The notes under the pieces: generated by a model
What the model saw: the letters and a program-made list of their open reading frames with translations, nothing else
The model's database searches: none
What the model was told of the DNA's origin: nothing
Part shown: piece after piece, positions 1 to 9,237 of the stretch
Layout of the letters: every line of letters starts with the position of its first letter
Position numbering within the stretch: the stretch's first letter is position 1
Translations under genes and position numbers: made by a program
DNA from: Lachnospiraceae bacterium
GTDB lineage: Bacteria; Bacillota; Clostridia; Lachnospirales; Lachnospiraceae
Reading direction: 5' to 3'
Length of the DNA stretch: 64,000 bases
NCBI GenBank assembly: GCA_029062895.1
Contig: JAIDPF010000022.1
Span: forward strand, 1-64,000

Positions 1-31
1 GGTAAATTTATGTTGACAGATGGAAGTAAAA

Positions 32-58
32 GGGCTGCCGAAAGGCAGCCCCCCTTTT
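32..58. terminator. Hairpin terminator, possibly bidirectional
   Basis: A GC-rich stem (GGGCTGCC / GGCAGCCC with a GAAA-type loop) is followed on the plus strand by CCCTTTTGCTTT and on the minus strand by CTTTTACTTCC. It lies just past the stop of the minus-strand cysteine-rich gene. It could end that gene, a plus-strand gene outside the window, or both. Confidence 0.7.
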
Positions 59-82
59 GCTTTGGTAGAAAAAACATTAACA

Positions 83-337
83 TTAGTTGTTGCCGCAGCA
101 GCTGGAGAGTACGAGCAGGAGGATGATCAATTCACAGCAGGAACCGTTGCCGTTGCCGCCAAAAAGATTGCTTAATCCGCTGCCACATCCGCATCCGCAG
201 GAGTCATCTTGGGTGTCCAAACCGCTACAGTTGTTCAGGAAGAAGATGATCAGGATGATCCAGATCCAGTTTCCACAACCACAACCACTTCTGCTATTAC
301 CCGAGCATCCACACTGGGTAGCTGATAAATCACTCAT
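83..337 (-). CDS. Small cysteine/glycine-rich protein of unknown function
   Basis: 84 residues with a good SD site (AAGGAG, 8 nt before the ATG). It has a Cys/Gly-rich N-terminus (CGCSGNSRSGCGCG), a hydrophobic segment around residues 24-34 (WIWIILIIFFL), a second CGCGCG cluster, a Gly/Asn run, and a hydrophobic C-terminal stretch (ELIILLLVL) ending in CCGNN. I recall similar short Firmicutes proteins starting MSDLxAT that databases label 'chorion class high-cysteine'; that name reflects composition, not function. The cysteine pairs suggest disulfide cross-linking or metal binding, and the two hydrophobic stretches suggest membrane or coat association, but both are inference. It is transcribed away from the sortase gene. 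The plus-strand ORF at 87-389 is its shadow. Confidence 0.75.
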   Translation of the reverse strand: MSDLSATQCGCSGNSRSGCGCGNWIWIILIIFFLNNCSGLDTQDDSCGCGCGSGLSNLFGGNGNGSCCELIILLLVLSSCCGNN

Positions 338-710
338 AACATTTACTCCTTATGAAACATTTATGGTATATCTTATGACCGGAATATAAAATGGTTCCAC
401 TTCTGGATATAAATTTACAGGACAATTGTCGTAAGCAGCATTTGGATGCTGCTGCTTCCCATTGCTAGGCGCGGTAGGGTCTGTGGCTGTTAAAATATGT
501 CAGAAGTAAAACCTCTTGCAAATATTCTGATCTGTTGTAAAATGATACTATGGATGGCAAAGCGGCAGGAATTTTTAAAATATGATTCTGCAGTGTACAG
601 ATATGGATTAATGAAATAAATTATATCATTTGACAAGATTTTATGGAAAAATGAAGAAAAATGGTGTATAATATCTTAGTTAGTGGCTACATATTGATTC
701 GGTGAACGAA
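338..710. other. Intergenic region between divergent genes
   Basis: No gene seen. It holds an 8-bp hairpin AGCAGCAT-ttgg-ATGCTGCT at 434-453 without a T tract, a GACAATTGTC palindrome at 421-430, a possible plus-strand promoter TTGCAA-16 nt-TAAAAT at 516-543, and a consensus -10 box at 667-672. It presumably carries promoters for the sortase gene (plus) and the cysteine-rich gene (minus). I could not place a convincing minus-strand promoter. Confidence 0.5.
667..672 (+). promoter_or_regulatory. -10 box (TATAAT) for the sortase gene
   Basis: A perfect TATAAT lies about 40 nt before the sortase start. No good -35 sits at 17 nt; the perfect TTGACA at 630-635 is 31 nt away, too far to pair with it. 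Confidence 0.4.
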
Positions 711-1919
711 ATGGCGAATGGAAAAAACAGAAATACGGGTTCCGGAAACCGAAGGCAGGACAGCTCGCCGGGGGCTATACGGGATCAAAAAACAATAGAG
801 GGATTAAGACAGAAATATAATATTAATAAACCGGAGGAGTTAAAGCAGTTATACGGACTACTGAATTCCGGACAGATTCGATTTGAAACGCAGATTGGAC
901 AGCAGTTTGACGACGAGATCTATGAGGCGTATCAGAAATTAAAAGATGCGGATGGTTTTAAATCCGGGGTCTCTAAGAAGAAGGGTACAGGCAGTTATAT
1001 AACTTCTAGTTATAAAACTTCCAATAAAAAAGGGGACGCAGAAGCGAAAGCAAAGAAAAAAGAGAGCAAGCGTCTGGAAGATTATGATGAAGAGATGCAG
1101 GCAAAGATCAAGCTTGAGATGAAAAAAGCAGACCGGCGCAGGAAGCTCTGGATCGCGGCTTGTTCCATCGTGGCCGTTGCCTGTATTGGCTACTTTGTGA
1201 TTTATTATATCAGGGCGGACAGGAGCGAACAGCGATGGGAACATCTGTCCAATCTGGTGGGTTCGGATGTTTTGGCTGGGCAGCCACAGGCACAGAATCC
1301 TTTTTATACGGTGACCCGGGAGGAAGAAATAGAGGTTCCGGATGTATTGGATAAATATATTACTTTATATAATTCCAATAAAAACCTAATCGGATGGATC
1401 AAAATTGACGATACAATAATTGACTACCCTGTGATGCAGTGCAATGATAATACCTATTATCTGGAGCATAATTTTGATCAGGAGGAAGACCGGGCGGGCG
1501 CTTTGTTTTTAGACTGTGGTTGCGATGTCGTTAGAGGGAATGATAACTATATCATTTACGGTCATCATATGACGAGCGGGAAGATGTTTGCCAGTCTGCC
1601 GAAGTATGAGTCTGAGAGTTATTATAAAGATCATCCGTATATCAGATTTGATACGATCTATGAGGAAGCGGTATATCAGGTCATGTACGCTTTCCGGTCA
1701 AAGGTTTATACGGAAGATCAGATTGTGTTTAAGTATTATCAGTTCATTGATGCTTATTCGGAGGAGGAATTTAATTCGTATATGCAGGAAATGGCGGATA
1801 TGGCATATTATGATACTGGGGTAACGGCAGTATATGGGGATTCCCTGCTGACGTTATCTACTTGTGATTATCAGGAAACAAACGGACGGTTTGTCGTAGT
1901 GGCAAAGCGTATTCGATAA
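711..1919 (+). CDS. srtB: Class B sortase with long N-terminal cytoplasmic extension
   Basis: A membrane-bound transpeptidase that cuts a C-terminal sorting signal and joins the protein to peptidoglycan. The catalytic triad is visible: His in YGHHM (about residue 285), Cys in TLSTCDY (about 385) and Arg in GRFVVVAKR (about 393). The region around DYPVMQCNDNTYYLEHNF is typical of class B. A basic region precedes a single membrane segment at about residues 145-166. The N-terminal roughly 144 residues are charged, partly Lys-rich and make the protein (402 aa) longer than the usual 230-280 aa; their role is unknown. The ORF track starts at GTG 702, but ATG 711 is preferred because GGTGA lies 5 nt upstream. 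The next gene ends in a PKTGD-type signal and is the obvious substrate. Confidence 0.93.
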   Translation: MANGKNRNTGSGNRRQDSSPGAIRDQKTIEGLRQKYNINKPEELKQLYGLLNSGQIRFETQIGQQFDDEIYEAYQKLKDADGFKSGVSKKKGTGSYITSSYKTSNKKGDAEAKAKKKESKRLEDYDEEMQAKIKLEMKKADRRRKLWIAACSIVAVACIGYFVIYYIRADRSEQRWEHLSNLVGSDVLAGQPQAQNPFYTVTREEEIEVPDVLDKYITLYNSNKNLIGWIKIDDTIIDYPVMQCNDNTYYLEHNFDQEEDRAGALFLDCGCDVVRGNDNYIIYGHHMTSGKMFASLPKYESESYYKDHPYIRFDTIYEEAVYQVMYAFRSKVYTEDQIVFKYYQFIDAYSEEEFNSYMQEMADMAYYDTGVTAVYGDSLLTLSTCDYQETNGRFVVVAKRIR

Positions 1920-2015
1920 ATAGATTGTAACAGTATACCTGTTTTATAACAGGAAGCCTGTTGTGAAGCAGGCGGATCATAAAAATAACATGTTTATTTC
2001 AGGAAAAGGAGCATG

Positions 2016-5000
2016 ATGATTATGGGTCTGAAGTTAAATGGTAAAATGAAAAAAAGGATCAGAAAGGCGGTTGCGGGTGTATGTCTTGTCAGTGCCGTTC
2101 TGGTGGCTGCCATTCCGGCAGATTATTCCGGTGTTGCGCAGGCTGAGGATATGATGGAACTTATGGATTATAACTATGATTCCAATTTGCCGCGTAATGG
2201 TAAACTTACGAATAATGATGATGCTGCACCTTCTATGATCCGTCCGGAAGATGAGTCATTGATGCACAAAAGTTATTGCATTCGTAATATTGAATCAGAG
2301 TATGTTCTGGTTTACGAATATGATTATTTTACACAAACTACTTCAAAAGGAACTGTTGGAATTATTGCAGCCTATAATAATTTTGGCGCAACATCTCAGG
2401 TGAATCTTTCCTCAACTATTACCACCGGATTTAAAATTGTCAAGACTGAGGACTATAATACCTTTGTGTTAGATAAAATAGTAAATAACCCAGAGCTTGA
2501 TTTTGTCCTGAGAGGGACACTCAATGATACGAATGCATCACTGGCGAAAAACTATTTCCCCAACAAATATGAAGAGTTTGAAAATAATTATAATGATGCT
2601 GTAGCGCGTTATATTGCGCAAGAGCAAGAGAAGGGCAACATTGTCACCGATTCGGAAGCGAGACAGAAGACGTTGCTTGAACTCGGGGGAACAGAGGTAA
2701 AAGTGACTGGAAGCGATATGCCGGAGGAATATCGAAGAAGGTATTACTGCGATCATGATGGTTATTACCCTACCGGAGTATTTACATTGCAGGAAGTAAA
2801 GAATACAGCACAGGGTGAAGAATATTATTTAAATGATACACCAACGTCAGATTTTATACCGGATTCGGGTAGTCTCTATGTATATAAGCTGGTGAATAAT
2901 GGCCCTTCAACTTATAAAACAGATGAAGAAGGATTTTTGATTACTGCGACGCAGTTTGTTACTGCGATCGGAGAAAAAGCGTTTTATAATACCAAAGGGG
3001 TTGATGATATCATAGTCGGAGATGGAATCAATTATATCGGTGATAGCGCTTTTGAAAATTCTTTTATTAAGACTGTATCTTTTAATAGTGTATTCTACAT
3101 TGGCAACAGTGTTTTTAAAAACAATGCGAACCTTTCTAGCATTACGCTTACAGGTGCTACAACAGTGATTGGAAAGGAAGCTTTTTATGGCTGCCCGAAA
3201 CTTACGGAGATCGTATTTAATAATGAGCTCAAAGAGATCGGTTTTGGCGCTTTTGCTAACTGTCAGAATCTTTCTTTAATTGATTTTTCTACGTGTACAG
3301 AAGGTGTTAATATAGGGGAATATGCGTTTTTTGACTGCCCAAGTGCGAGGGATGTAATTTTTGCACCGCCGCAATCTAAAACATCGATAGGTAAGGCCGC
3401 TTTTGCCTTATCCACGAATGGACCCACATCATCGATGACGGTATTTGATTTCCCTGAAATACTAACAGAATATACAAGTGCTGCGGATAATACTACATAT
3501 AGGGATATATTGCGTGATAAAGATAACGCAACATATAATTCCCCTATGGGCGACTATATTTTGGCAGGGCGTACTAATTTAATAACGGTTACCATGCCAG
3601 ATCAATATGTAATGAATTCTCAGGACATAGAAGTGCCGATAAATACTTTTGTTGGATGTGAGAATCTGGAAACAGTGATCTTTCCACAGAATGCAAGGAT
3701 GGTAAGTTACCATAAGGAACTGTTTCAGGATGTTGAGAATGACAAATTCTATGTTCGTGGTCCGGAAAATAAAAGCCAAAACAGTCCTAATCCTGCAATG
3801 CCTCGAACTTCTACATGGAGCGCTTCTACTAATGCGGCAAAGTACGTACCGTATGTATATACGGATAGATTTGGCATTGAACATTATGAAGTTGGCAATG
3901 GCATATATCGTTATGAATTACAGATCAATACAACAGAAGACGGTGAGGAAGACGGTACAGCAACGTTGATTTCCTGCCAGTTTATAGATGCTGCGCAGAC
4001 AATAGATGAGATGATTGTTCCGGGAATTGTTGCATCTTATCGAGTGACCGCTTTGGGAGATGGTTGTTATAGCACAGACTCTCTAACTTCCCCGGCAGTC
4101 AAGGATTATATTGTCAATCTTGTTGTGGCGGATGATTCCATTGAGGAAATTGGTCAAAGCGTCTTTTCAAACTGTGCGAAGTTGGAATCCGTCCAACTGG
4201 GTAATTCGGTAAAGACTATCGGCACCAATGCATTTTCTGATAATAAATTACTGGAAGAAGTTACTATCGGCGGTGGCATTGAATCAGTCGGGGAAAAAGC
4301 ATTTGCTAACTGTCCGAAACTGACAGATGTTATCTGGGAAAAGCCGATTTCTAACAATACACAGGTGGTGATTGCGGATGATTCTTTTGCCACAGGTGGG
4401 GAAATGCTGTATTTTGAAGGTGATATTGCCTTAGGATATGGGCCGTTTGATTATGCGATGGAGGATGAGACGGTTGGTAAATCTCATTATATCAATAATA
4501 TTAACGGAACAAGGATCTGTTATCGTTCTTCGGGACCGAATTACTATTACGTGATCCGTGACGAGGCGGCTGGTGAGAACCTGCTGATCGATTATCCGCA
4601 TTATGCCGACCTGCCATTGGATGTACGCGAGAGATATGAACGCAGGACGGAAGTGGTATCGGAAAATGGAATGGTAGTGACACTGGATGCACCACTGAAA
4701 CCGAGTGCGCTGGATCTCCAGCTGGTAGAGCAGACAAGGCGGCTTGTTTTACCGGAGGCGGTGACCTCGATTGATGTTAAATCGTTTTGTTTGTCAGATG
4801 GTGCAAATAATGTGAATCAGGGTAGCTGGATCTATATTACTGCATTAGATGAACAGAATGTTTCCGGCGGCATAAATATTTCCAGACAGGATCTGTATAG
4901 CAATGATGATCTGGCGGTTGGTGGTATTCCGTTAAAAGATACTTTTGAAGAGTCTGGCGGATATCATTCAGGACTGTTCTCAGGATATTATGTTGATCAG

Positions 5001-7307
5001 ATACCATTGTCTTCTACTGATGGAATCGATACAACAAGATTTCCGCTTCAAACGAAAGGGAATGACTGGATTACTAGTATTGAAATGCCGGGTGTTACCA
5101 GCATTCCCGAGTATGCGTTTGAAAGTTGCGAAAGCCTGCAGAGTATCATTATTTCCGAAGCGTGTAAAGAAATTGCGCCTACATCGTTCCGAAATTGTAA
5201 TGCTTTAAGAACGGTAACGGCAACCGGTGACTATACCTTTGATAATTATATTTTGTATAAAACGCTTGCGGATGGGACTTATCAGATCATGACCTGCCTT
5301 CCGGGAAGGGGATTGATCAATCAAGATATCACGGATCGTTTTGTAAATGTTGATAATGATCCGAAACTTGCTGACACCTCGGAACTCGAAGTAGGTGCTT
5401 TCTATGGTTGTGCCGGAATCGTGGGTGTGGATCTGTCGGATACTTCAATTATCAAAGTGCCACAGAATACTTTTAATAATTGCACAATGCTGTCGGAGGT
5501 AACTTTACCCGATACGCCGGACATGATTATTGAAGGAGATGTATTTAGAGGGAATGGTTCTACTATAAAGGTTACGATCCCCGCTGTCCTTAGTATTGCC
5601 GATTCAGCATTTGATCCGGTTCATACGATAACAAACATCTATACAAAGCCGGAGTGCAGATTTATTACGACGACCTACCAAAAAAAGGATGCAAATGGTA
5701 ATACGATCAATTCAAAGACGAACATTTATGTTCATTTTATGGATTCGGAATTTACGGTAAGTTTCTTAAATGATGATAATACGCCTTATGAAGAGAGGAC
5801 GGTAAAGAGTGGTTCTGCCACTTATCTTCCCGATGTGAATCCGACGCCGAAAAAGGAAGAACATAGTGGATGGATCTTTGATTCTTGGAAGTATTATTAT
5901 ACAGATTGGACGGAATATGATCAACCAGGCAATCCACTGCAGAGTGTGACTACGGATTTGTATGCGGTGGCGCAGTTTGTGCCAGATCCTGAAATGCCAT
6001 ATTATACGATCACTTTCCGGTATGATGATTATTCCGTATTTGAAACGAAACAGGTGGCGGAGGGCAATAACGGTCTGCTTCCTTCGACAAATCCGCAGCC
6101 CAAACTTCCTGAACACCAAGGCTGGAATTTCAGCCACTGGAATTACTATGACAGTACGCTTGGCTTAGAGAATGTGACAGAAGATCGTAATGCGATTGCC
6201 GTATTTACTCCGGCTTCCGTCAGTGGAAATGAACCAGGTAATAATCCAAGCGGCGGAAATGGAAATAGTGGAAACAATGGCTCTAATGGCAATAACGGTT
6301 CCAATGGTAATAACGGCTCCAATGGCAATAATGGTTCCACGTCAGGTAATTCCGCGTCAGGTAATTCCGCATCAAGCAATGCGGCGAATAACAATGGTAA
6401 GTATAATGTTATTGTAGAAAATGGCGGAGGTGGCGGCTATTATACGCCGGGCAGCGTAGTTACGATCACTGCGTATGCGGCTCCGACGGGTAAGGTATTT
6501 GACCGTTGGACGACATCCAATACGGACATCGGCTTTTCCAATGCTTTTGGTTCGTCCACAACGTTTATTATGCCGACACATGAAGTGAAGGTGACGGCTA
6601 CCTATAAGACGCCTTCGGCGTCCTCCAACCGGGTAAGCCAGAACAGTACCACCAACGGAACAAGTAATAATAACAACAATAATAACAATAATACTTCCGG
6701 TAGCGGTAGCAGTACCACTAACCGTAATCCAAGTAAAGGCGGAACAGACGTAACTGTCACGACAAGTACGATTGACAACAATAACAAGAACCTTGCTTCG
6801 GCAACTGTGGCAGGATCTACAGACAATTTTGTGGTAAAGATCACGGATAGCGCAGTAGCTTCCGCGGCAGCCGAGCAGGCGCTTAGGGCGCAGTATGGTG
6901 ATTTGAGTAACATCCGGTTTGTGGGATTTGATATTTCATTGTATGATGAGACCGGTACGCGTAAGATCGAGAATACAGCGGGTCTTGCAGTAACCATTAC
7001 CATACCGATTCCGGACGAACTGGTGCCTTATGCCGGCAACAACATGGCGGCAGGCGTCGTTAACGGTGTACTTGATCCTATGGCAGTGAAGTTTACAACG
7101 ATTGATGGTGTTCCGTGTATGCAGTTTACGGCGACGCATTTTTCACCGTATGTGATCTATGTGAATACGAACAATCTCGTATCCGGCGTAACGGATACGA
7201 CGCCTAAGACAGGAGATATTCATCCGAAATGGTTTTTGGCGATCGGTCTGGCATGTATTTCAGGCGTATTGTTTACATGGAAAGATAAGAGGAAAGTACC
7301 TGTTTAA
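2016..7307 (+). CDS. Giant LRR (BspA-like) cell-wall-anchored surface protein
   Basis: About 1763 residues. The order is: signal peptide (KKRIRK then AVAGVCLVSAVLVAAIPA); an N-terminal region without clear repeats; many BspA/TpLRR-type leucine-rich repeats, e.g. IGKEAFYGCPKLTEIVF and IGTNAFSDNKLLEEVTI; two InlB B-repeat-like units near residues 1250-1390; a low-complexity Asn/Gly/Ser linker with tandem repeats; a third repeat of the divergent InlB type (ITAYAAPTGKVFDRWT); a poly-Asn stretch; a further C-terminal domain; and a sorting signal TPKTGD followed by a hydrophobic helix and KDKRK tail. This is a standard substrate for the class B sortase encoded just upstream. A likely role is adhesion to host or polymer, by analogy with BspA proteins. 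Three ATGs are near the start: 2013 is too close to GGAG, while 2016 and 2022 are both plausible. No terminator separates it from the sortase, so they are probably co-transcribed. Confidence 0.92.
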   Translation: MIMGLKLNGKMKKRIRKAVAGVCLVSAVLVAAIPADYSGVAQAEDMMELMDYNYDSNLPRNGKLTNNDDAAPSMIRPEDESLMHKSYCIRNIESEYVLVYEYDYFTQTTSKGTVGIIAAYNNFGATSQVNLSSTITTGFKIVKTEDYNTFVLDKIVNNPELDFVLRGTLNDTNASLAKNYFPNKYEEFENNYNDAVARYIAQEQEKGNIVTDSEARQKTLLELGGTEVKVTGSDMPEEYRRRYYCDHDGYYPTGVFTLQEVKNTAQGEEYYLNDTPTSDFIPDSGSLYVYKLVNNGPSTYKTDEEGFLITATQFVTAIGEKAFYNTKGVDDIIVGDGINYIGDSAFENSFIKTVSFNSVFYIGNSVFKNNANLSSITLTGATTVIGKEAFYGCPKLTEIVFNNELKEIGFGAFANCQNLSLIDFSTCTEGVNIGEYAFFDCPSARDVIFAPPQSKTSIGKAAFALSTNGPTSSMTVFDFPEILTEYTSAADNTTYRDILRDKDNATYNSPMGDYILAGRTNLITVTMPDQYVMNSQDIEVPINTFVGCENLETVIFPQNARMVSYHKELFQDVENDKFYVRGPENKSQNSPNPAMPRTSTWSASTNAAKYVPYVYTDRFGIEHYEVGNGIYRYELQINTTEDGEEDGTATLISCQFIDAAQTIDEMIVPGIVASYRVTALGDGCYSTDSLTSPAVKDYIVNLVVADDSIEEIGQSVFSNCAKLESVQLGNSVKTIGTNAFSDNKLLEEVTIGGGIESVGEKAFANCPKLTDVIWEKPISNNTQVVIADDSFATGGEMLYFEGDIALGYGPFDYAMEDETVGKSHYINNINGTRICYRSSGPNYYYVIRDEAAGENLLIDYPHYADLPLDVRERYERRTEVVSENGMVVTLDAPLKPSALDLQLVEQTRRLVLPEAVTSIDVKSFCLSDGANNVNQGSWIYITALDEQNVSGGINISRQDLYSNDDLAVGGIPLKDTFEESGGYHSGLFSGYYVDQIPLSSTDGIDTTRFPLQTKGNDWITSIEMPGVTSIPEYAFESCESLQSIIISEACKEIAPTSFRNCNALRTVTATGDYTFDNYILYKTLADGTYQIMTCLPGRGLINQDITDRFVNVDNDPKLADTSELEVGAFYGCAGIVGVDLSDTSIIKVPQNTFNNCTMLSEVTLPDTPDMIIEGDVFRGNGSTIKVTIPAVLSIADSAFDPVHTITNIYTKPECRFITTTYQKKDANGNTINSKTNIYVHFMDSEFTVSFLNDDNTPYEERTVKSGSATYLPDVNPTPKKEEHSGWIFDSWKYYYTDWTEYDQPGNPLQSVTTDLYAVAQFVPDPEMPYYTITFRYDDYSVFETKQVAEGNNGLLPSTNPQPKLPEHQGWNFSHWNYYDSTLGLENVTEDRNAIAVFTPASVSGNEPGNNPSGGNGNSGNNGSNGNNGSNGNNGSNGNNGSTSGNSASGNSASSNAANNNGKYNVIVENGGGGGYYTPGSVVTITAYAAPTGKVFDRWTTSNTDIGFSNAFGSSTTFIMPTHEVKVTATYKTPSASSNRVSQNSTTNGTSNNNNNNNNNTSGSGSSTTNRNPSKGGTDVTVTTSTIDNNNKNLASATVAGSTDNFVVKITDSAVASAAAEQALRAQYGDLSNIRFVGFDISLYDETGTRKIENTAGLAVTITIPIPDELVPYAGNNMAAGVVNGVLDPMAVKFTTIDGVPCMQFTATHFSPYVIYVNTNNLVSGVTDTTPKTGDIHPKWFLAIGLACISGVLFTWKDKRKVPV
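6279..6386 (+). repeat. In-frame tandem repeats encoding the Asn/Gly/Ser linker
   Basis: Three 18-bp units (GGCTCTAATGGCAATAAC and variants, encoding GSNGNN) from 6279 run into 15-bp units (TCAGGTAATTCCGCG and variants, encoding SGNSA) at 6342-6386. Most differences between units are synonymous third-base changes, so the peptide is conserved while the DNA has drifted. A poly-AAT/AAC tract encoding nine Asn follows near 6665-6692. Such arrays can vary in copy number by slippage. Confidence 0.85.
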
Positions 7308-7322
7308 ATTGTTCTAAGCAGT

Positions 7323-7367
7323 TTCCGGTCCGGTATTTTGTGAAAAGATGCCGGACTGGAATTTTAT
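7323..7367 (+). terminator. Terminator after the large LRR gene
   Basis: A long imperfect stem (TTCCGGTCCGGTATTTT paired with AAAAGATGCCGGACTGGAA, with G-U pairs) is followed by TTTTATT. It lies 15 nt after the stop and just before the SD of the next LRR gene, so the second gene may be expressed by read-through or from its own promoter. Confidence 0.7.
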
Positions 7368-7386
7368 TAGCATATGGAGGAAGTAT

Positions 7387-9075
7387 ATGCGGCAGAGATT
7401 AAAATGGATTTTGGGGATTCCCGCAGCAGCGGCGCTGGCTGTTCTGCTGATCGGCGGCTATGTCAGTTCAAAGGCAGCGTCCGCCGGCGTTGATTTTAAT
7501 ATCAACGGAAAAGAACTGGTCGGCTATATCGGAACGGATTCGGTGGTAACGGTTCCTGATGGAATAGAGGTGATCGGGAGAGGGGCGTTTGCGGCCAATC
7601 CCAATATTACTGAAGTTAAACTACCGGATACCGTGATTGAGATCAGCTACGGGGCATTTGCGGACTGTACCGCCCTGCAGAAGATTACTTTGCCCAATTC
7701 GGTTACTATGGTAGGTGATTCCGCATTTAACCATTGTGTTAATCTGCAATCTGTGACCATCGGTTCAGGGCTGAGAACGCTAGGAAGCGGAGCATTTGCC
7801 GACTGTGACAGTTTGTCCAGCGTCCGTATCGCTGCCAATAATAAATATTTTTCCTGTGTAGATGGCGTTATTTATGATGCATCCCAAAGTAAGATCTATC
7901 AGTATCTTGCCGGCAGGCAGGGCCGTCAGTATCGGATGCCGGATACGGTTACCGATATTGTGCGCTATGCGTTCTGGGGATGCGATCAATTGGAGGATAT
8001 TACGTTTTCGGCGGGGCTGACAAAGATTCCGGATTATGCGATCGCGGATGCGGGAAGCATAGAGACGGTGACGATCAATGCGCCGTTGTGTACAATTGGT
8101 TTGAAAGCATTTGATGGCTGTCGGTTGTTAAAGCAGGTCATCTTTCCGGTGTCAGTTACGGAAATTCACGATACTGCGTTTGATAGTTGTAATAAGGAAG
8201 CCTTGTTTGTATGCGATGCAGGCTCTTATGTAGAAGGATATGCTGCGGCGCATGGATTTGAGACCAATCATTCGCCTGTATATCAGATTTCTTATTTTGA
8301 TGAGGGGAAAGCGGAACAGTCAGCGCAGCATATTGCTTCCGGCGCAAAACCGACAAGTGAGAAGGAAAACATTTCTGGTCAGAATACCGATACAGGAAAT
8401 AATTCTTCTGGAACGTCCTATCAGCCAACAGACGACGTTGTGTTGGGCGGCGCAAGAATCGTATCTGACAGGGTATTTGTGATGGCGGGCAATATGGTTG
8501 TGACGGATGGTTCTACCTTAAGTGGCAGTCAGGAAAGCGTGACATTATCGGCCATTGAGGATTATGCTTATTACAATCAAACAGATTTGACTACTTTTGA
8601 TTTCACAGCGTCTGGTCCGGTTGAGGTGATCGGACAGCTTGCGTTTGCCAGAAGTGGACTGACGCAGGCAGTTCTTCCGGAAGGACTACGGACGGTTTCT
8701 TATGGTGCGTTTTATCACTGTGATAGACTGACGGATGTTGTAATCCCGTCTACTGTGACGAATGTTGAGGCTTACGCGTTTGAACATACGCCATGGCTGG
8801 AAAATTGGCGTGACTCATCGGAAACGGAGGATTATCTGATTGTTGGAGACGGCGTGCTGATCTCCTATAAAGGATCTGATGAGGTAATCGTGATACCAGA
8901 GAATGTGAAATATATTGCATCCGGTGTGTTCCGTGATCATCATGAATTGACTTCTGTGACATTTCCGGCAGGGCTGAGATCCATCGGCAGCTATGCGTTT
9001 GCGGGATGCAGCCGGCTTACGGAAAAAATTGGTCTGACGGATACGGTTTATCAGGATAGTACGGCATTTGAATAA
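7387..9075 (+). CDS. Second LRR (BspA-like) secreted protein
   Basis: 562 residues. The start is moved from the track's 7348 to ATG 7387 because GGAGG sits 6 nt upstream and the protein then begins with a signal peptide or anchor (MRQRLKW, then IPAAAALAVLLIGGYV). Two blocks of BspA-type repeats (e.g. IEVIGRGAFAANPNITEVKL) are separated by a polar linker of about 50 residues rich in Ser, Thr, Gly and Asn. Unlike its neighbour it has no PKTGD/LPXTG signal and no C-terminal membrane helix, so it is either released or held by the uncleaved N-terminal helix. Its repeats resemble those of the upstream protein. Function unknown; surface binding is the family expectation. Confidence 0.88.
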   Translation: MRQRLKWILGIPAAAALAVLLIGGYVSSKAASAGVDFNINGKELVGYIGTDSVVTVPDGIEVIGRGAFAANPNITEVKLPDTVIEISYGAFADCTALQKITLPNSVTMVGDSAFNHCVNLQSVTIGSGLRTLGSGAFADCDSLSSVRIAANNKYFSCVDGVIYDASQSKIYQYLAGRQGRQYRMPDTVTDIVRYAFWGCDQLEDITFSAGLTKIPDYAIADAGSIETVTINAPLCTIGLKAFDGCRLLKQVIFPVSVTEIHDTAFDSCNKEALFVCDAGSYVEGYAAAHGFETNHSPVYQISYFDEGKAEQSAQHIASGAKPTSEKENISGQNTDTGNNSSGTSYQPTDDVVLGGARIVSDRVFVMAGNMVVTDGSTLSGSQESVTLSAIEDYAYYNQTDLTTFDFTASGPVEVIGQLAFARSGLTQAVLPEGLRTVSYGAFYHCDRLTDVVIPSTVTNVEAYAFEHTPWLENWRDSSETEDYLIVGDGVLISYKGSDEVIVIPENVKYIASGVFRDHHELTSVTFPAGLRSIGSYAFAGCSRLTEKIGLTDTVYQDSTAFE

Positions 9076-9080
9076 ACGAT

Positions 9081-9111
9081 AAAAAAGCGGCTCATCCGGA
9101 GCTGCTTTTTT
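9081..9111 (+). terminator. Strong intrinsic terminator
   Basis: AAAAAAGCGGCTC-atccg-GAGCTGCTTTTTT directly follows the stop of the second LRR gene. The A and T tracts flank the stem, so it could work in both directions. Confidence 0.9.
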
Positions 9112-9237
9112 ATGCGCGGACCTGCATACGACGCTATTTGGCAAAGGAATCTGCTTTCATCAGGGACCTCATTCGAGGGGCGTTTTTCTATTTTTCTCAT
9201 ATATTGGTTATGAGAAAAGGATGGAAGAAGACAATAG

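Noticed and set aside
87-389. Plus-strand 100-residue ORF
   Set aside because: It is the shadow of the minus-strand cysteine-rich gene, has no SD, and its Pro/Gln-rich composition reflects the complementary Gly/Cys codons.
434-453. Hairpin AGCAGCAT-ttgg-ATGCTGCT as a terminator
   Set aside because: No T tract follows on either strand.
630-635. Perfect TTGACA as -35 for the sortase gene
   Set aside because: It is 31 nt from the TATAAT at 667, and no good -10 lies 16-18 nt downstream of it.
338-710. Riboswitch or ncRNA in the first intergenic region
   Set aside because: No conserved riboswitch core could be recognised; the pairings seen are short and isolated.
6602-7003. Minus-strand 133-residue ORF with a leucine run
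   Set aside because: The leucine/valine run is the complement of the Asn-repeat DNA in the surface protein gene.
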